Of a stretch of 64,000 nucleotides of DNA, positions 1 through 8,869 are shown in pieces. How positions within the stretch are numbered: position 1 is the stretch's first letter; each line of letters opens with the position of its first letter. This stretch comes from Thermosphaera sp. Its GTDB lineage: Archaea; Thermoproteota; Thermoprotei_A; Sulfolobales; Desulfurococcaceae. The stretch covers positions 1 to 64,000 of the forward strand of contig JAWBNK010000002.1 of the NCBI GenBank assembly GCA_038827615.1, read 5' to 3'. Below the pieces are notes generated by a model. That model saw only the letters and a list, made by a program, of their open reading frames with translations, was not told the origin of the DNA and did not search any database. Both the position numbers and the translations under genes were made by a program.

Positions 1-87
1 CAACCCCATGGACCCGGGCCCACAGAGGAGGCAGGGGAAAGACTTAAATAGAGGAAAACAAAATAAACAAATCAAAAACCAAAAACA
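1..87 (+). promoter_or_regulatory. CRISPR leader (3' part)
   Basis: The 87 bases before the first repeat are purine- and A-rich and carry no gene. A TATA-like CTTAAATA lies at about 43-50. The repeat ends in ATTGAAAG, the usual crenarchaeal 5' handle of crRNA, so transcription should run left to right and this side should be the leader where new spacers enter. The leader probably continues beyond the window edge. The sequence shows composition and position; the leader role is inferred. Confidence 0.6.
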
Positions 88-3048
88 GAAACAATAGAGA
101 AAAATTGAAAGTTATCTTTGAAATATTGGCAGTCTTTGACGTATGTGACCGGAAACAATAGAGAAAAATTGAAAGTCGCCGAAACCCTCGAGAATAAATT
201 AAAAAATAAAGGAATAGAAACAATAGAGAAAAATTGAAAGCTCACTTTTTCTCACCTCCTCAATGAATTCCAGTGGGCTTATGAAACAATAGAGAAAAAT
301 TGAAAGGGAGTGCTAAGCAAGAAGAGAACTACAGCAAGGTAGTTGGTGGAAACAATAGAGAAAAATTGAAAGATATCTGTATCATGCTCCATAACAGTGT
401 GCCAACCCCGTATGAAACAATAGAGAAAAATTGAAAGGTTTTTTCGTGGCGTGAGTCAAGCCCCCATATCTTCAAGAAACAATAGAGAAAAATTGAAAGG
501 TTCAACCCCCGCCGTCAGCATCAACAGCCCCAAGTCTGTGAAACAATAGAGAAAAATTGAAAGTGCTTCCTCAATCGCCCGAGGGCCTCAAGGGTTCGCC
601 GTGAAACAATAGAGAAAAATTGAAAGTCTAGTAGCTCTTTTGCAAGCTCTAAGTCGAGCAATATTTCCTTGAAACAATAGAGAAAAATTGAAAGCTTTTC
701 GAAAAGTACCCCCTATATGGGGTTAGAAACTGGGAAACAATAGAGAAAAATTGAAAGGCAATATCATATATATTAACATATATGATATCTTCATACATTC
801 TGAAACAATAGAGAAAAATTGAAAGATGGGTTGATGTTGCCAGAAGTTTGTCAAATAAAACTGAAACAATAGAGAAAAATTGAAAGCTATTATACAAAAA
901 AGGGTGTGCAACTGTTTTGATGCGTGAAACAATAGAGAAAAATTGAAAGGTCCTTAACCTTCGCAGTAGCTGTGTCTCCCTTGCAGATGAAGAAACAATA
1001 GAGAAAAATTGAAAGTCTCAACCAGTACGAGATAACACAGCTCAAGAAGTATTTTGAAACAATAGAGAAAAATTGAAAGCACAGGACTATGTATTTTCTA
1101 CTAGAACGGTGCCTCAGGAAACAATAGAGAAAAATTGAAAGCACGGCTTACGCGGATGTATGCGAGGGCCTTCCTCAAGGCCTGGGAAACAATAGAGAAA
1201 AATTGAAAGCGCTATCATAGTATTCGCTTAACGGTTTTCCACGTATAATGAGAAACAATAGAGAAAAATTGAAAGGGAAAGACCAGGCTCGTAATCAGCG
1301 TCTATACAGTCGGAAACAATAGAGAAAAATTGAAAGATAACCCCCCATCGAGAATTGGAATACTCTTATTTTGAAGGAAACAATAGAGAAAAATTGAAAG
1401 AGGACGAAGTTGTCTTTATCGAACACCGTGGTCTTGTTTGGAAACAATAGAGAAAAATTGAAAGTCATTGCCTTCCTGATATTTTCTTCAGCTTTTTCGA
1501 CACCACGCTGTATCTCAGAAACAATAGAGAAAAATTGAAAGTCGTTCAAGACTGAAGTTTACGAGAAGGATAATGTGAGTGAAACAATAGAGAAAAATTG
1601 AAAGTAGCCCTCGATCAGCATTATTGTTGATAAAGTGTCGATCATGGAAACAATAGAGAAAAATTGAAAGAATGATGAACATGATGCTAATGGTGATGGT
1701 CATGACCATGAAACAATAGAGAAAAATTGAAAGTTTTTTCAAGAAAAACACAAAAAAACAAAAAAAAACACAAAGAAACAATAGAGAAAAATTGAAAGTT
1801 TATTACATAATAAGGCGAGTCTTCACATTGTTCAAGGCTGAAACAATAGAGAAAAATTGAAAGTTCTCAGAGCCTCTGCCCTTAGAGGGTTTAGTGGCTA
1901 GTGGTGAAACAATAGAGAAAAATTGAAAGTTTATCCCCCTCTTGATAGTAACACTCAAGAGCGTGATCCTCAGAAACAATAGAGAAAAATTGAAAGCGCT
2001 AACGCTGTAGTATCTGTTGCCCTCGACTATGATCGAGATGAAACAATAGAGAAAAATTGAAAGGGGGCAGTTTCTCATCACGCCTCTCGCTCACTAGCCC
2101 TCACGAAACAATAGAGAAAAATTGAAAGGTTAATATAACCGCGTGGTTCACTGATGGAAGCAGTCAAACCGGAAACAATAGAGAAAAATTGAAAGAGGTG
2201 TATTCGTTTAAGAACTCAGTATAGTCGGCTATCCCCGAAACAATAGAGAAAAATTGAAAGAAGTATATTACCTGGACACGCCTGTTTACCCTAGGGTTTA
2301 TTGGAAACAATAGAGAAAAATTGAAAGCGGGGACAAAGATCTGGCCGTTGTTTGCAACCCTAGATATTAAGAAACAATAGAGAAAAATTGAAAGCACTAT
2401 CTTGTCCCTGAACGGGTGGCGATCGTTTATCCATATCCGAAACAATAGAGAAAAATTGAAAGACAGGCTGTCGCTTGAGGGGGTCGTTTACCATAGGCGA
2501 CTTCTCGAAACAATAGAGAAAAATTGAAAGCCAGTATCTAGTTCTAAACAACAAGATATGTAGAAGCGTGAGGAAACAATAGAGAAAAATTGAAAGACAC
2601 TAACAGCAACAACACCCTCATCCAAGCCATCAAGCCAGAAACAATAGAGAAAAATTGAAAGCCTGGTGATCCGCTGGAGGTCCCGCCTGTAGTTAACCTG
2701 ACCGTGAAACAATAGAGAAAAATTGAAAGACGTATATCTGGTAATTTTGATCTACTCTGCGCTCAATCACTGAAACAATAGAGAAAAATTGAAAGTTAGA
2801 GACTGCGAATCGGTGGCTAGTGAGAGCTCTATGGAAACAATAGAGAAAAATTGAAAGTATTTCTTTTGTTTTGGTATATAGCTTTTGACGCGGCGAAACA
2901 ATAGAGAAAAATTGAAAGTCTTCGACTGAAGCGGGAAATGCTTTAGCACTAACAAGTACGAAACAATAGAGAAAAATTGAAAGTTGACACGGGTGGGTAT
3001 GACTCTTATTAGTCTCAAAAAAATGAAACAATAGAGAAAAATTGAAAG
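88..3048 (+). CRISPR. CRISPR array, 46 repeats and 45 spacers
   Basis: A 24-bp repeat starting GAAACAATAGAG and ending AATTGAAAG occurs 46 times, first at 88-111 and last at 3025-3048. All copies look identical by eye, including the last. Spacers are 37-44 bp except one of 53 bp (1465-1517). The terminal ATTGAAAG matches the 8-nt handle of crenarchaeal crRNAs (types I-A/III), so crRNAs are read from the plus strand. No cas gene is present in the 61 kb to the right; they may lie left of the window or elsewhere. Unusual spacers are 758-801 (hairpin target), 1671-1709 (ATG/GGT-rich) and 1734-1774 (almost only A, T and C). The long minus-strand reading frames across the array arise because the repeat lacks stop codons on that strand. 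Confidence 0.99.
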
Positions 3049-3167
3049 ATGTTCTCTACCGGTTGGGGCTTCACTAGTTGCTTGAGGAAGCTCGTTTATA
3101 TGGTCTTCGCGTATTTCTTGGAGGCTCTTGCTCGTGTTTAGTTTATTGGGGATGCTTGGCTTGCTTG

Positions 3168-4235
3168 TTATTTCTCCAGGGTTTTCTTCAGGTTTTCGTG
3201 GAATGGGGGGTGGATTACTCCTTTCTCGGTTATTATCGCTGTGACTAGGTCTGGGTCGGTTATGTCGAAGGCGTAGTTCAGGGCGGGAGCGTCTTCCAGG
3301 GTTATGAGCTTGCCCATTACGTATTTCACCTCGCCGGGGTTTCTCTCCTCTATGACTACGTCGTCTATGTTGCTCTCCAAGTCTATGGTGCTCGACGGGG
3401 CGGCCACGTAGAATGGTATGTTGTTCCTCTTGGCTGCGAGAGCTATCATGTACGTTCCAATCTTGTTGACGACGTAGCCTTCTCTCGTGATCCTGTCGGC
3501 GCCGACGATGACTAGGTCGACCATCCCCCTCCTCAGAAGGAACCCGGCAGCGTTGTCCGTCACCAGGGTGACGGGGATCCCCTCCTTCGACAGCTCCCAC
3601 ACCGTGAGCCTAGCCCCCTGGAGGACGGGGCGGGTCTCAGTAGCGATGACCCTGACCCTCTTCCCCTTATACCACGCGACCCTTATCACCGCGTGAGCCG
3701 TGCCGAGGGCCGAGGTGGCGAGGGCTCCAGCGTTGCAGTGAGTGAGTATCGTAGCACCGTCGGGGACCAGCTGTGAGCCGTGCTCGCCGATCAAGAGGTT
3801 CGAGTAAACATCTTCGCTCAACACCCTGAGGGCCTCGTCGGCAACGGCGCCAGCGGCTTCAACAGGCCCCAGCCCCCTGCTCATCGACTCGGATAAAACC
3901 CTTCTAACCCTGGCCAAGGCGTGGAAGAGGTTGTGAGCCGTGGGACGAGTACGCCAGAGGAGCGAAACAGCCTCGAGAACCCTGGAGTAGAAAACATCCC
4001 GGGGCTCGCTCACCAGGCTCCAAGCATAAGCCGCCACGGCGAGCGCCGCAGCCACACCTATCGCCGGCGCACCCCTTATCTCCAAGTCAATTATCGCCTT
4101 AGCAACCCTCACCGGGTCGCTGCTGCACTCAACCTCCTCGGAGTGAGGGAGCTTGAGAGTGTTAATCCAGCAAACCCTCCTCGAGGACTCATCCCACCAG
4201 ACGGCTCTAACCCTCACCGGGTAAGGAATACCCAT
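3168..4235 (-). CDS. mtnA: S-methyl-5-thioribose-1-phosphate isomerase
   Basis: This is an aldose-ketose isomerase of the eIF2B-alpha/beta/delta fold that converts methylthioribose-1-phosphate to methylthioribulose-1-phosphate in methionine salvage. Family signatures are clear: IRGAPAIGVAAALA near the N-terminus, RPTAHNLFHAL, the catalytic-Cys motif LTHCNAGALA, ETRPVLQGARLTVWEL, and VGADRITREGYVVNKIGTY. The length of about 355 residues is normal. I chose the ATG at 4235 because the longer frame (to 4397) would run into the divergent endA gene and its first 54 residues look non-coding. The main alternatives in this superfamily are ribose-1,5-bisphosphate isomerase and aIF2B-like proteins; the CNAGALA/ETRP pattern and the N-terminal extension favour MtnA. 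The gene stands alone next to the CRISPR array. Confidence 0.88.
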   Translation of the reverse strand: MGIPYPVRVRAVWWDESSRRVCWINTLKLPHSEEVECSSDPVRVAKAIIDLEIRGAPAIGVAAALAVAAYAWSLVSEPRDVFYSRVLEAVSLLWRTRPTAHNLFHALARVRRVLSESMSRGLGPVEAAGAVADEALRVLSEDVYSNLLIGEHGSQLVPDGATILTHCNAGALATSALGTAHAVIRVAWYKGKRVRVIATETRPVLQGARLTVWELSKEGIPVTLVTDNAAGFLLRRGMVDLVIVGADRITREGYVVNKIGTYMIALAAKRNNIPFYVAAPSSTIDLESNIDDVVIEERNPGEVKYVMGKLITLEDAPALNYAFDITDPDLVTAIITEKGVIHPPFHENLKKTLEK

Positions 4236-4311
4236 GAACACACCGAGCAAAATATGATCCCCTAGTAGCAATATAAACGTGAAACCCCATTCAAAAACCA
4301 CGGGGGTCGAG
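4236..4311. promoter_or_regulatory. Divergent promoter region mtnA / endA
   Basis: This 76-bp gap separates two divergent genes. A plus-strand TATA box ATATAAAC is at 4271-4278, placing transcription start near 4300, just upstream of a GGGGTCG ribosome-binding site and the ATG at 4312. On the minus strand, CATATTTTG at about 4249-4257 would give a nearly leaderless mtnA message. Confidence 0.5.
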
Positions 4312-4827
4312 ATGCAACAGGGGACCGCGGCAACCTTCGACGAGGACACGTGCACCAGCATCGTCAAGGAGGAGGGAGCCGGCGAGCTCGAGGCCAAGTG
4401 GTTCGGGAGGAGAGGGGAGCAGGGCCTCGTCCTCAGCCTGGTGGAGACAGCCTACCTCCTCCTCAGCGAGAAGATCCAAGTATCGAGCACGAGGGGAGCA
4501 GCCTCCGACCTAAACCAGCTCGTAAGCCTGCACCAAGAATGCTTCGCCGAGTTCTTCTGGCCAATGCTCACAGTATACAAGGACCTTAGAGACAGGGGGA
4601 GAAGAGTCAAACCAGTTGGAAGAAACAGCTTCCTCGTAAGGGACAAGCAGGGGGGCATGAAGCTGGTCTACGTGCTGGAGGAGAAACACCTCGAGAAAAC
4701 CAGCGAGCTGATGAGCTACGTTGAAGCAGCCAGGAGCAACTCGCTCGAAACAGTCTTCGCCGTAGTCAGCCTGCAGGGAGACCTAACATACTACGAAGTA
4801 TCAAGGATAAACCCGGTGGTGGAGTAG
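4312..4827 (+). CDS. endA: tRNA-splicing endonuclease, non-catalytic (beta) subunit
   Basis: The protein resembles the EndA family: an N-terminal domain with LVETAYLLLSEKI and a C-terminal nuclease-fold domain with YKDLRDRGRRVKPVG followed by FLV. In catalytic subunits this last region carries a Tyr, a His just before the (Y/F)LV strand, and a Lys. Here GRNSFLV has no His at that place, so this is probably the structural subunit of the crenarchaeal alpha2-beta2 enzyme, with the catalytic partner elsewhere. Start 4312 (ATG) is preferred over 4279 because a GGGGT site precedes it and the TATA box at 4271-4278 would put 4279 upstream of the transcript. The stop touches the hisS start, so the two are co-transcribed. 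It works with RtcB, encoded just downstream, in tRNA exon joining. Confidence 0.72.
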   Translation: MQQGTAATFDEDTCTSIVKEEGAGELEAKWFGRRGEQGLVLSLVETAYLLLSEKIQVSSTRGAASDLNQLVSLHQECFAEFFWPMLTVYKDLRDRGRRVKPVGRNSFLVRDKQGGMKLVYVLEEKHLEKTSELMSYVEAARSNSLETVFAVVSLQGDLTYYEVSRINPVVE

Positions 4828-6108
4828 ATGAGCAACGACTACTTAAACCCTCCACGGGGAACAAGGGATTTAACCGGGGAGGAAGCACTGCTCCACGAAC
4901 ACCTAGCCGATACGTTCAGGGAGACGGCCCGCCTATCAGGCTTCACACCCATCATAACCCCTACCATAGAGTACTTCAAGCTCTTCGAGGCCAAGAGCGG
5001 CGAGGAGATCAAGAACTCAATGTACGTGTTCCAGGACAAGGCGGGCAGGCTCCTAGCCCTGAGGCCCGAGGTAACAGCGAGCGTCGTGAGAGCCTACTTG
5101 AAGCACCTCAGGAGCGAGCCGAAGCCCCTGAGGCTCTACTACGTGGCCCAGTGCTTCAGGTACGAGGAACCCCAGCAAGCCAGGTACAGGGAGTTCTGGC
5201 AGGCGGGGCTGGAGGTCATAGGAGACCCGGACGTCAACGCAGACCTCTCCGCCGCCTCCGCGGCCAGCGCGTTCCTCGAGAAGGCCGGACTCAGCCACTA
5301 CTACGTGGTCGGGAACGTCGCGCTCCACAGAGCAGTGATGTCGAGCATGGGCTTGGATCAAGAAGCCCAGGACCACATACTACACTTAATCGACAAGGAG
5401 AGGGTTGGAGAAGCCCTCAGGGAGCTCTCGTCGAGAGCGGGCGGGGAGAACGCCGCGCTGTTCGCAGCGATCCTGGATTCACGGCTGAGCCAGGTTGAAG
5501 ACGTAGTGAGGGATTTGAAAAAAGCCCTCGGCGAAGCATACGAGCGCGTGCTGAGCGAGCACTCGAGGACCGTGGAGTTCATAGAGTCGCTGGAGAGCCT
5601 CGGCTACAGGGCGGAGTACAACCCCAGGCTGGTAAGGGGTCTCGCATACTACACGGGGCTGATCTTCGAGTACAAGGCGGGAGGCATCGACGCGAGCGTG
5701 GGGGGAGGGGGACGCTACGACGGGTTGACAACCGTCTACGGGGGCGGGTTCGAATACTCCACAGGGCTCGCCCTAGGGCTCGACAGGATAGCCCTGGTCC
5801 TCTCCAAGAGCTTCAAGCCCGTGAGGAAGAGGTCCGTGATGATCGTGCTCGTCAAGAACATCCCGCTCGAACACGGCCACAGGGTTGCGAAAACCCTCGT
5901 GAACAGCAACGTCGCAGCATACGTCCTCAGGACGGATTCCCTCTCCAAAGCCTTGAAGCTGGCGAGCAAGAAAGGGTTCGACAAGGTAGTGATAATAGGG
6001 GAGAGGGAGCTGGCCGAGAAATCCGCTACAGTCAAGGACATGGCCACGGGGGTTCAGGAGTCGGTTAAGCTGGAGGAGCTGGCCGACAAGCTCGCGCGGC
6101 CCGGCTAG
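4828..6108 (+). CDS. hisS: Histidyl-tRNA synthetase
   Basis: This class II aminoacyl-tRNA synthetase charges tRNA-His. Visible motifs are motif 1 (PRGTRD), motif 2 (FRYEEPQQARYREFWQAGLE), the histidine-specific loop RGLAYYTGLIFEY, and motif 3 (STGLALGLDRIAL), followed by an alpha/beta anticodon-binding domain from about residue 335. At 426 residues it is normal. The ATG follows the endA stop directly, with GGTGGTGG just upstream serving as ribosome-binding site, so translation is coupled. Confidence 0.97.
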   Translation: MSNDYLNPPRGTRDLTGEEALLHEHLADTFRETARLSGFTPIITPTIEYFKLFEAKSGEEIKNSMYVFQDKAGRLLALRPEVTASVVRAYLKHLRSEPKPLRLYYVAQCFRYEEPQQARYREFWQAGLEVIGDPDVNADLSAASAASAFLEKAGLSHYYVVGNVALHRAVMSSMGLDQEAQDHILHLIDKERVGEALRELSSRAGGENAALFAAILDSRLSQVEDVVRDLKKALGEAYERVLSEHSRTVEFIESLESLGYRAEYNPRLVRGLAYYTGLIFEYKAGGIDASVGGGGRYDGLTTVYGGGFEYSTGLALGLDRIALVLSKSFKPVRKRSVMIVLVKNIPLEHGHRVAKTLVNSNVAAYVLRTDSLSKALKLASKKGFDKVVIIGERELAEKSATVKDMATGVQESVKLEELADKLARPG

Positions 6109-6174
6109 GCGTTCACAGTTTTATAATCCAGTATATTCTTAAATCAAGGTAAGAAGCCTCGAGAGGTTGTTTCT

Positions 6175-7623
6175 ATGCCTAGGACACTGCTCGAGAAGAT
6201 TAACAACTACGAGTGGAGGATACCCCGCTCGTACAAGCCCTGCATGAAGACCGACGCGATCGTTTTCGCGGACGAACACCTGCTCGAGAAGATGGAGGGA
6301 GACCTCACCCTCGAGCAGGCTGCGAACGTTGCATGCCTCCCCGGGATAAGGCTGTACTCGTACGTGATGCCCGACGGGCACCAGGGCTACGGCTTCCCAA
6401 TAGGGGGAGTAGCAGGCTTCGACGTCGACGAGGGAGTCATAAGCCCCGGGGGCGTGGGCTACGATATAAACTGCGGGGTCAGGGTTTTAAGGACTAATTT
6501 GAGCGAGGAGGACGTTAGGAATAGGATAAGGGATCTCGTTGATGCTTTGTTCAGGAACGTGCCGAGCGGCGTGGGCTCCACGGGACACCTGCGCCTCAGC
6601 ATCAGCGACCTAGACGAGGTGTTGAACCACGGCGTGAAGTGGGCCGTGGAGCACGGCTTCGGGTGGGAGAGGGATCTCGAGCACATCGAGGAGAAGGGGA
6701 GCATGAAGGGAGCCGACGCGGGCAAGGTGAGCAGGGTGGCTAAGCAGAGGGGGCACGAGCAGCTCGGGACCCTCGGAGCTGGAAACCACTTCCTCGAGAT
6801 ACAGGTTGTCGATGAGATCTACGACCCCGGCATCGCCAAGGCGATGGGGATAACCCACGTGGGGCAGGTAACCCTCATGATCCACACCGGGAGCAGGGGC
6901 CTCGGGCACCAGGTCGCCAGCGACTACCTGGTCGCGATGGAGAGGGCTATGCGCAGGTACGGGATAAGCGTGCCCGACAGGGAGCTCGCGGCAGTACCCT
7001 TCGCGTCGCCCGAGGGCCAGGACTACTTTAAAGCGATGGCCGCCGCGGCCAACTTCGCCTGGACCAACAGGCAGATAATAACCCACTGGGTCAGGGAGAG
7101 CTTCAGGCAGGTTTTCAAGCAGGCCCCGGAGAGCCTTGGGCTCGAGATCATATACGACGTCGCCCACAACATCGCCAAGGTCGAGGAGCACGTGGTCGAC
7201 GGCGTAAAGTACAGGGTCGTGGTCCACAGGAAGGGCGCGACCAGGGCATTCCCGCCCGGACACCCCGACATCCCCTCAGACTACCAGTCGATAGGGCAAC
7301 CAGTCCTCATCCCCGGGAGCATGGGCACTGCGAGCTACATATTAGTGGGCACTTCCGATGGTGCAAGGACATGGCACAGCGCCCCCCACGGCGCTGGAAG
7401 ATGGCTGAGCAGGAACGAGGCGATCAGGTCTTACAGCCCCGATAGAGTAACTGACGAACTATCCAGGAAGGGCGTTGTCATAAGGGCGGCTACGAGGAGA
7501 GTGATCAGCGAGGAGGCCCCCGGAGCATACAAGGACGTCGACAAGGTCGTGTTGACGGCCCACAAGGTTGGAATAGCCAGGATGGTCGTTAAAATGCGCC
7601 CGATAGGAGTTGTCAAAGGATAG
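6175..7623 (+). CDS. rtcB: RNA-splicing ligase RtcB
   Basis: This GTP- and Mn-dependent ligase joins 2',3'-cyclic-phosphate and 5'-OH RNA ends, the final step of archaeal tRNA splicing. It shows MPDGHQGYGFPIGG, the metal-binding GYDINCGVR (Asp97, Cys100), GAGNHFLEIQ, HTGSRGLGHQV, YDVAHNIAK and the guanylylated His405 in HGAGR, all in family order. At 482 residues it is full length and has no intein, although some archaeal RtcBs do. TTTATAAT at 6119-6126 is a likely TATA box and GAGGTT at 6163-6168 a ribosome-binding site. Its last 11 bases overlap the tail of the convergent tadC gene. Closeness to endA and hisS suggests a tRNA maturation neighbourhood. Confidence 0.97.
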   Translation: MPRTLLEKINNYEWRIPRSYKPCMKTDAIVFADEHLLEKMEGDLTLEQAANVACLPGIRLYSYVMPDGHQGYGFPIGGVAGFDVDEGVISPGGVGYDINCGVRVLRTNLSEEDVRNRIRDLVDALFRNVPSGVGSTGHLRLSISDLDEVLNHGVKWAVEHGFGWERDLEHIEEKGSMKGADAGKVSRVAKQRGHEQLGTLGAGNHFLEIQVVDEIYDPGIAKAMGITHVGQVTLMIHTGSRGLGHQVASDYLVAMERAMRRYGISVPDRELAAVPFASPEGQDYFKAMAAAANFAWTNRQIITHWVRESFRQVFKQAPESLGLEIIYDVAHNIAKVEEHVVDGVKYRVVVHRKGATRAFPPGHPDIPSDYQSIGQPVLIPGSMGTASYILVGTSDGARTWHSAPHGAGRWLSRNEAIRSYSPDRVTDELSRKGVVIRAATRRVISEEAPGAYKDVDKVVLTAHKVGIARMVVKMRPIGVVKG

Positions 7624-8869
7624 TCGGGGAAAAGTACACTAGTAGCCCAAGCCCCAGTAAAACAGCCACGTTTCTACCAGAGTAGAATAACCCCCCGCTC
7701 TCAACCACGGATGCAACAGTGATCGACGCCGAGACGCTGGCGTAGAGTATTGAAGCCACCGTCTCCCTGGGAAGCCTGAAGGACAGGGCCGAGCTCTCGA
7801 TCAACAGTGCCGTTAGAAACATCACGGCGACTGTGAAGACGGCGTAGAAGAAGTAGACTCTGGACCTCTCGAGACACCACTTCCTAGCTTCCGCGACATG
7901 CCTGAGGAGCCTGCCGACGCTGGAGGCCAGCGGCGCTGCTAGGCCAGTATACTCGACGGGGGCGAGAAGCAGGCTCAGAGCCTTCCTTGAGAGCCTCGGC
8001 AGGCTCGTAGAAGCCAGCATTCTCGAAGCGTTAAACCCGTTTAGAAGAGCTAGCCCCAGAGCCCTGTACGCGAGAATGCTCGAGCTCCTCAGCCTCTGAA
8101 CGCTTGAAGCATCAACAGGAGTGCCGAGGGCTAGGCTCGCCGCCACCTCCCCGGCCGTGAAGACTGCTTCAGCCTCCTCCAACACTACCCTCCTAACTCT
8201 CTCCCTCAGGAGCAGGTAGAGGATAAGAGCGGTGGAGAAGTGGATGAATACTCCTGGGATACCGGTGAACACTACCGGTGAGAGAGCTATCACCGCGAGA
8301 TCTCCTGCAACCCCCGGGGCAGTCCTAGGGGCGAGGAGGGCGTCGGATATTCTCGAGGCGATCCAGTAGCCCACGAGCCCGGCCCCCGCGATCGAGACTG
8401 CCGATGCAAGAGGGTTCACGAACCCTCCCGGTATAACGGCGAGGACTGTGACGCTGAGAATCATTATTAAAAACCCCTCGTAGAAGGCATCTAGCTGTGA
8501 AACAAGGCTCGATATCCTGGCGCGGTGCTTCTCAAGCTCCTCCTCCAGGTATCTCTCAACCAGGGCTTGAGTATTGCCGGAGGAGACGAGTACTTCACCA
8601 TACTCTCTGAGAAACTTAGACACCTGGGTCGAGGAAACCGTGGAGGATAAGTTCTTGAGGGATGTGTAGGGGTCTCCCGAAGCCTTCTCCAGGAAGACGT
8701 AGAGCCTGGACAAGCGGGTGAAGGCCTCCGGCAAGACGACTCTTCCCTGTGCAGCCTGCTCGAACAAGTCCATCATCTTCAAGCCCGAGTATTCGAAGGA
8801 TGAGAGGATGGTGAGGAAGTCCAGGAACTCTTCTCCGAGGCTTTTCCCTCCACCGTGAAGGATTGTCAA
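7613..8869 (-). CDS. TadC/T2SF-like pilus assembly membrane protein
   Basis: This is a polytopic membrane protein of the archaeal type II/IV secretion F (TadC/ArlJ) type. It has a soluble helical N-terminal domain (residues 1-115) with coiled-coil-like ERYLEEELEKHRARISSLVSQL, then a membrane pair around 125-170, more membrane segments around 190-215, a second cytoplasmic helical domain (220-325) and three C-terminal membrane segments. Such proteins form the inner-membrane platform on which the partner ATPase acts. It starts with TTG and overlaps the ATPase gene by 4 bases (TTGA), so the two are translationally coupled. The cargo is probably the pilin encoded at the head of this operon. Archaellum versus adhesion or other pilus cannot be settled, but no archaellum accessory genes (arlC-H) are present. 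Confidence 0.75.
   Translation of the reverse strand: MTILHGGGKSLGEEFLDFLTILSSFEYSGLKMMDLFEQAAQGRVVLPEAFTRLSRLYVFLEKASGDPYTSLKNLSSTVSSTQVSKFLREYGEVLVSSGNTQALVERYLEEELEKHRARISSLVSQLDAFYEGFLIMILSVTVLAVIPGGFVNPLASAVSIAGAGLVGYWIASRISDALLAPRTAPGVAGDLAVIALSPVVFTGIPGVFIHFSTALILYLLLRERVRRVVLEEAEAVFTAGEVAASLALGTPVDASSVQRLRSSSILAYRALGLALLNGFNASRMLASTSLPRLSRKALSLLLAPVEYTGLAAPLASSVGRLLRHVAEARKWCLERSRVYFFYAVFTVAVMFLTALLIESSALSFRLPRETVASILYASVSASITVASVVESGGLFYSGRNVAVLLGLGLLVYFSPTIL

Noticed and set aside
1671-1709. ATGATGA-like boxes in a spacer resembling a C/D-box RNA
   Set aside because: The sequence is a spacer between two perfect repeats and lacks a spaced D box.
649-3031. Series of minus-strand reading frames of 60-112 codons across the array
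   Set aside because: They repeat the same peptides because the CRISPR repeat has no stop on that strand; no start signals or protein-like composition.
2767-3600. 277-codon minus-strand frame
   Set aside because: Most of it is out-of-frame shadow of mtnA (Arg/Gly/His-rich) and the rest runs through CRISPR repeats.
6610-7263. 217-codon minus-strand frame inside rtcB
   Set aside because: Shadow frame of a well-supported gene; composition rich in Val/Gly/Leu/Pro from GC-skewed codons.
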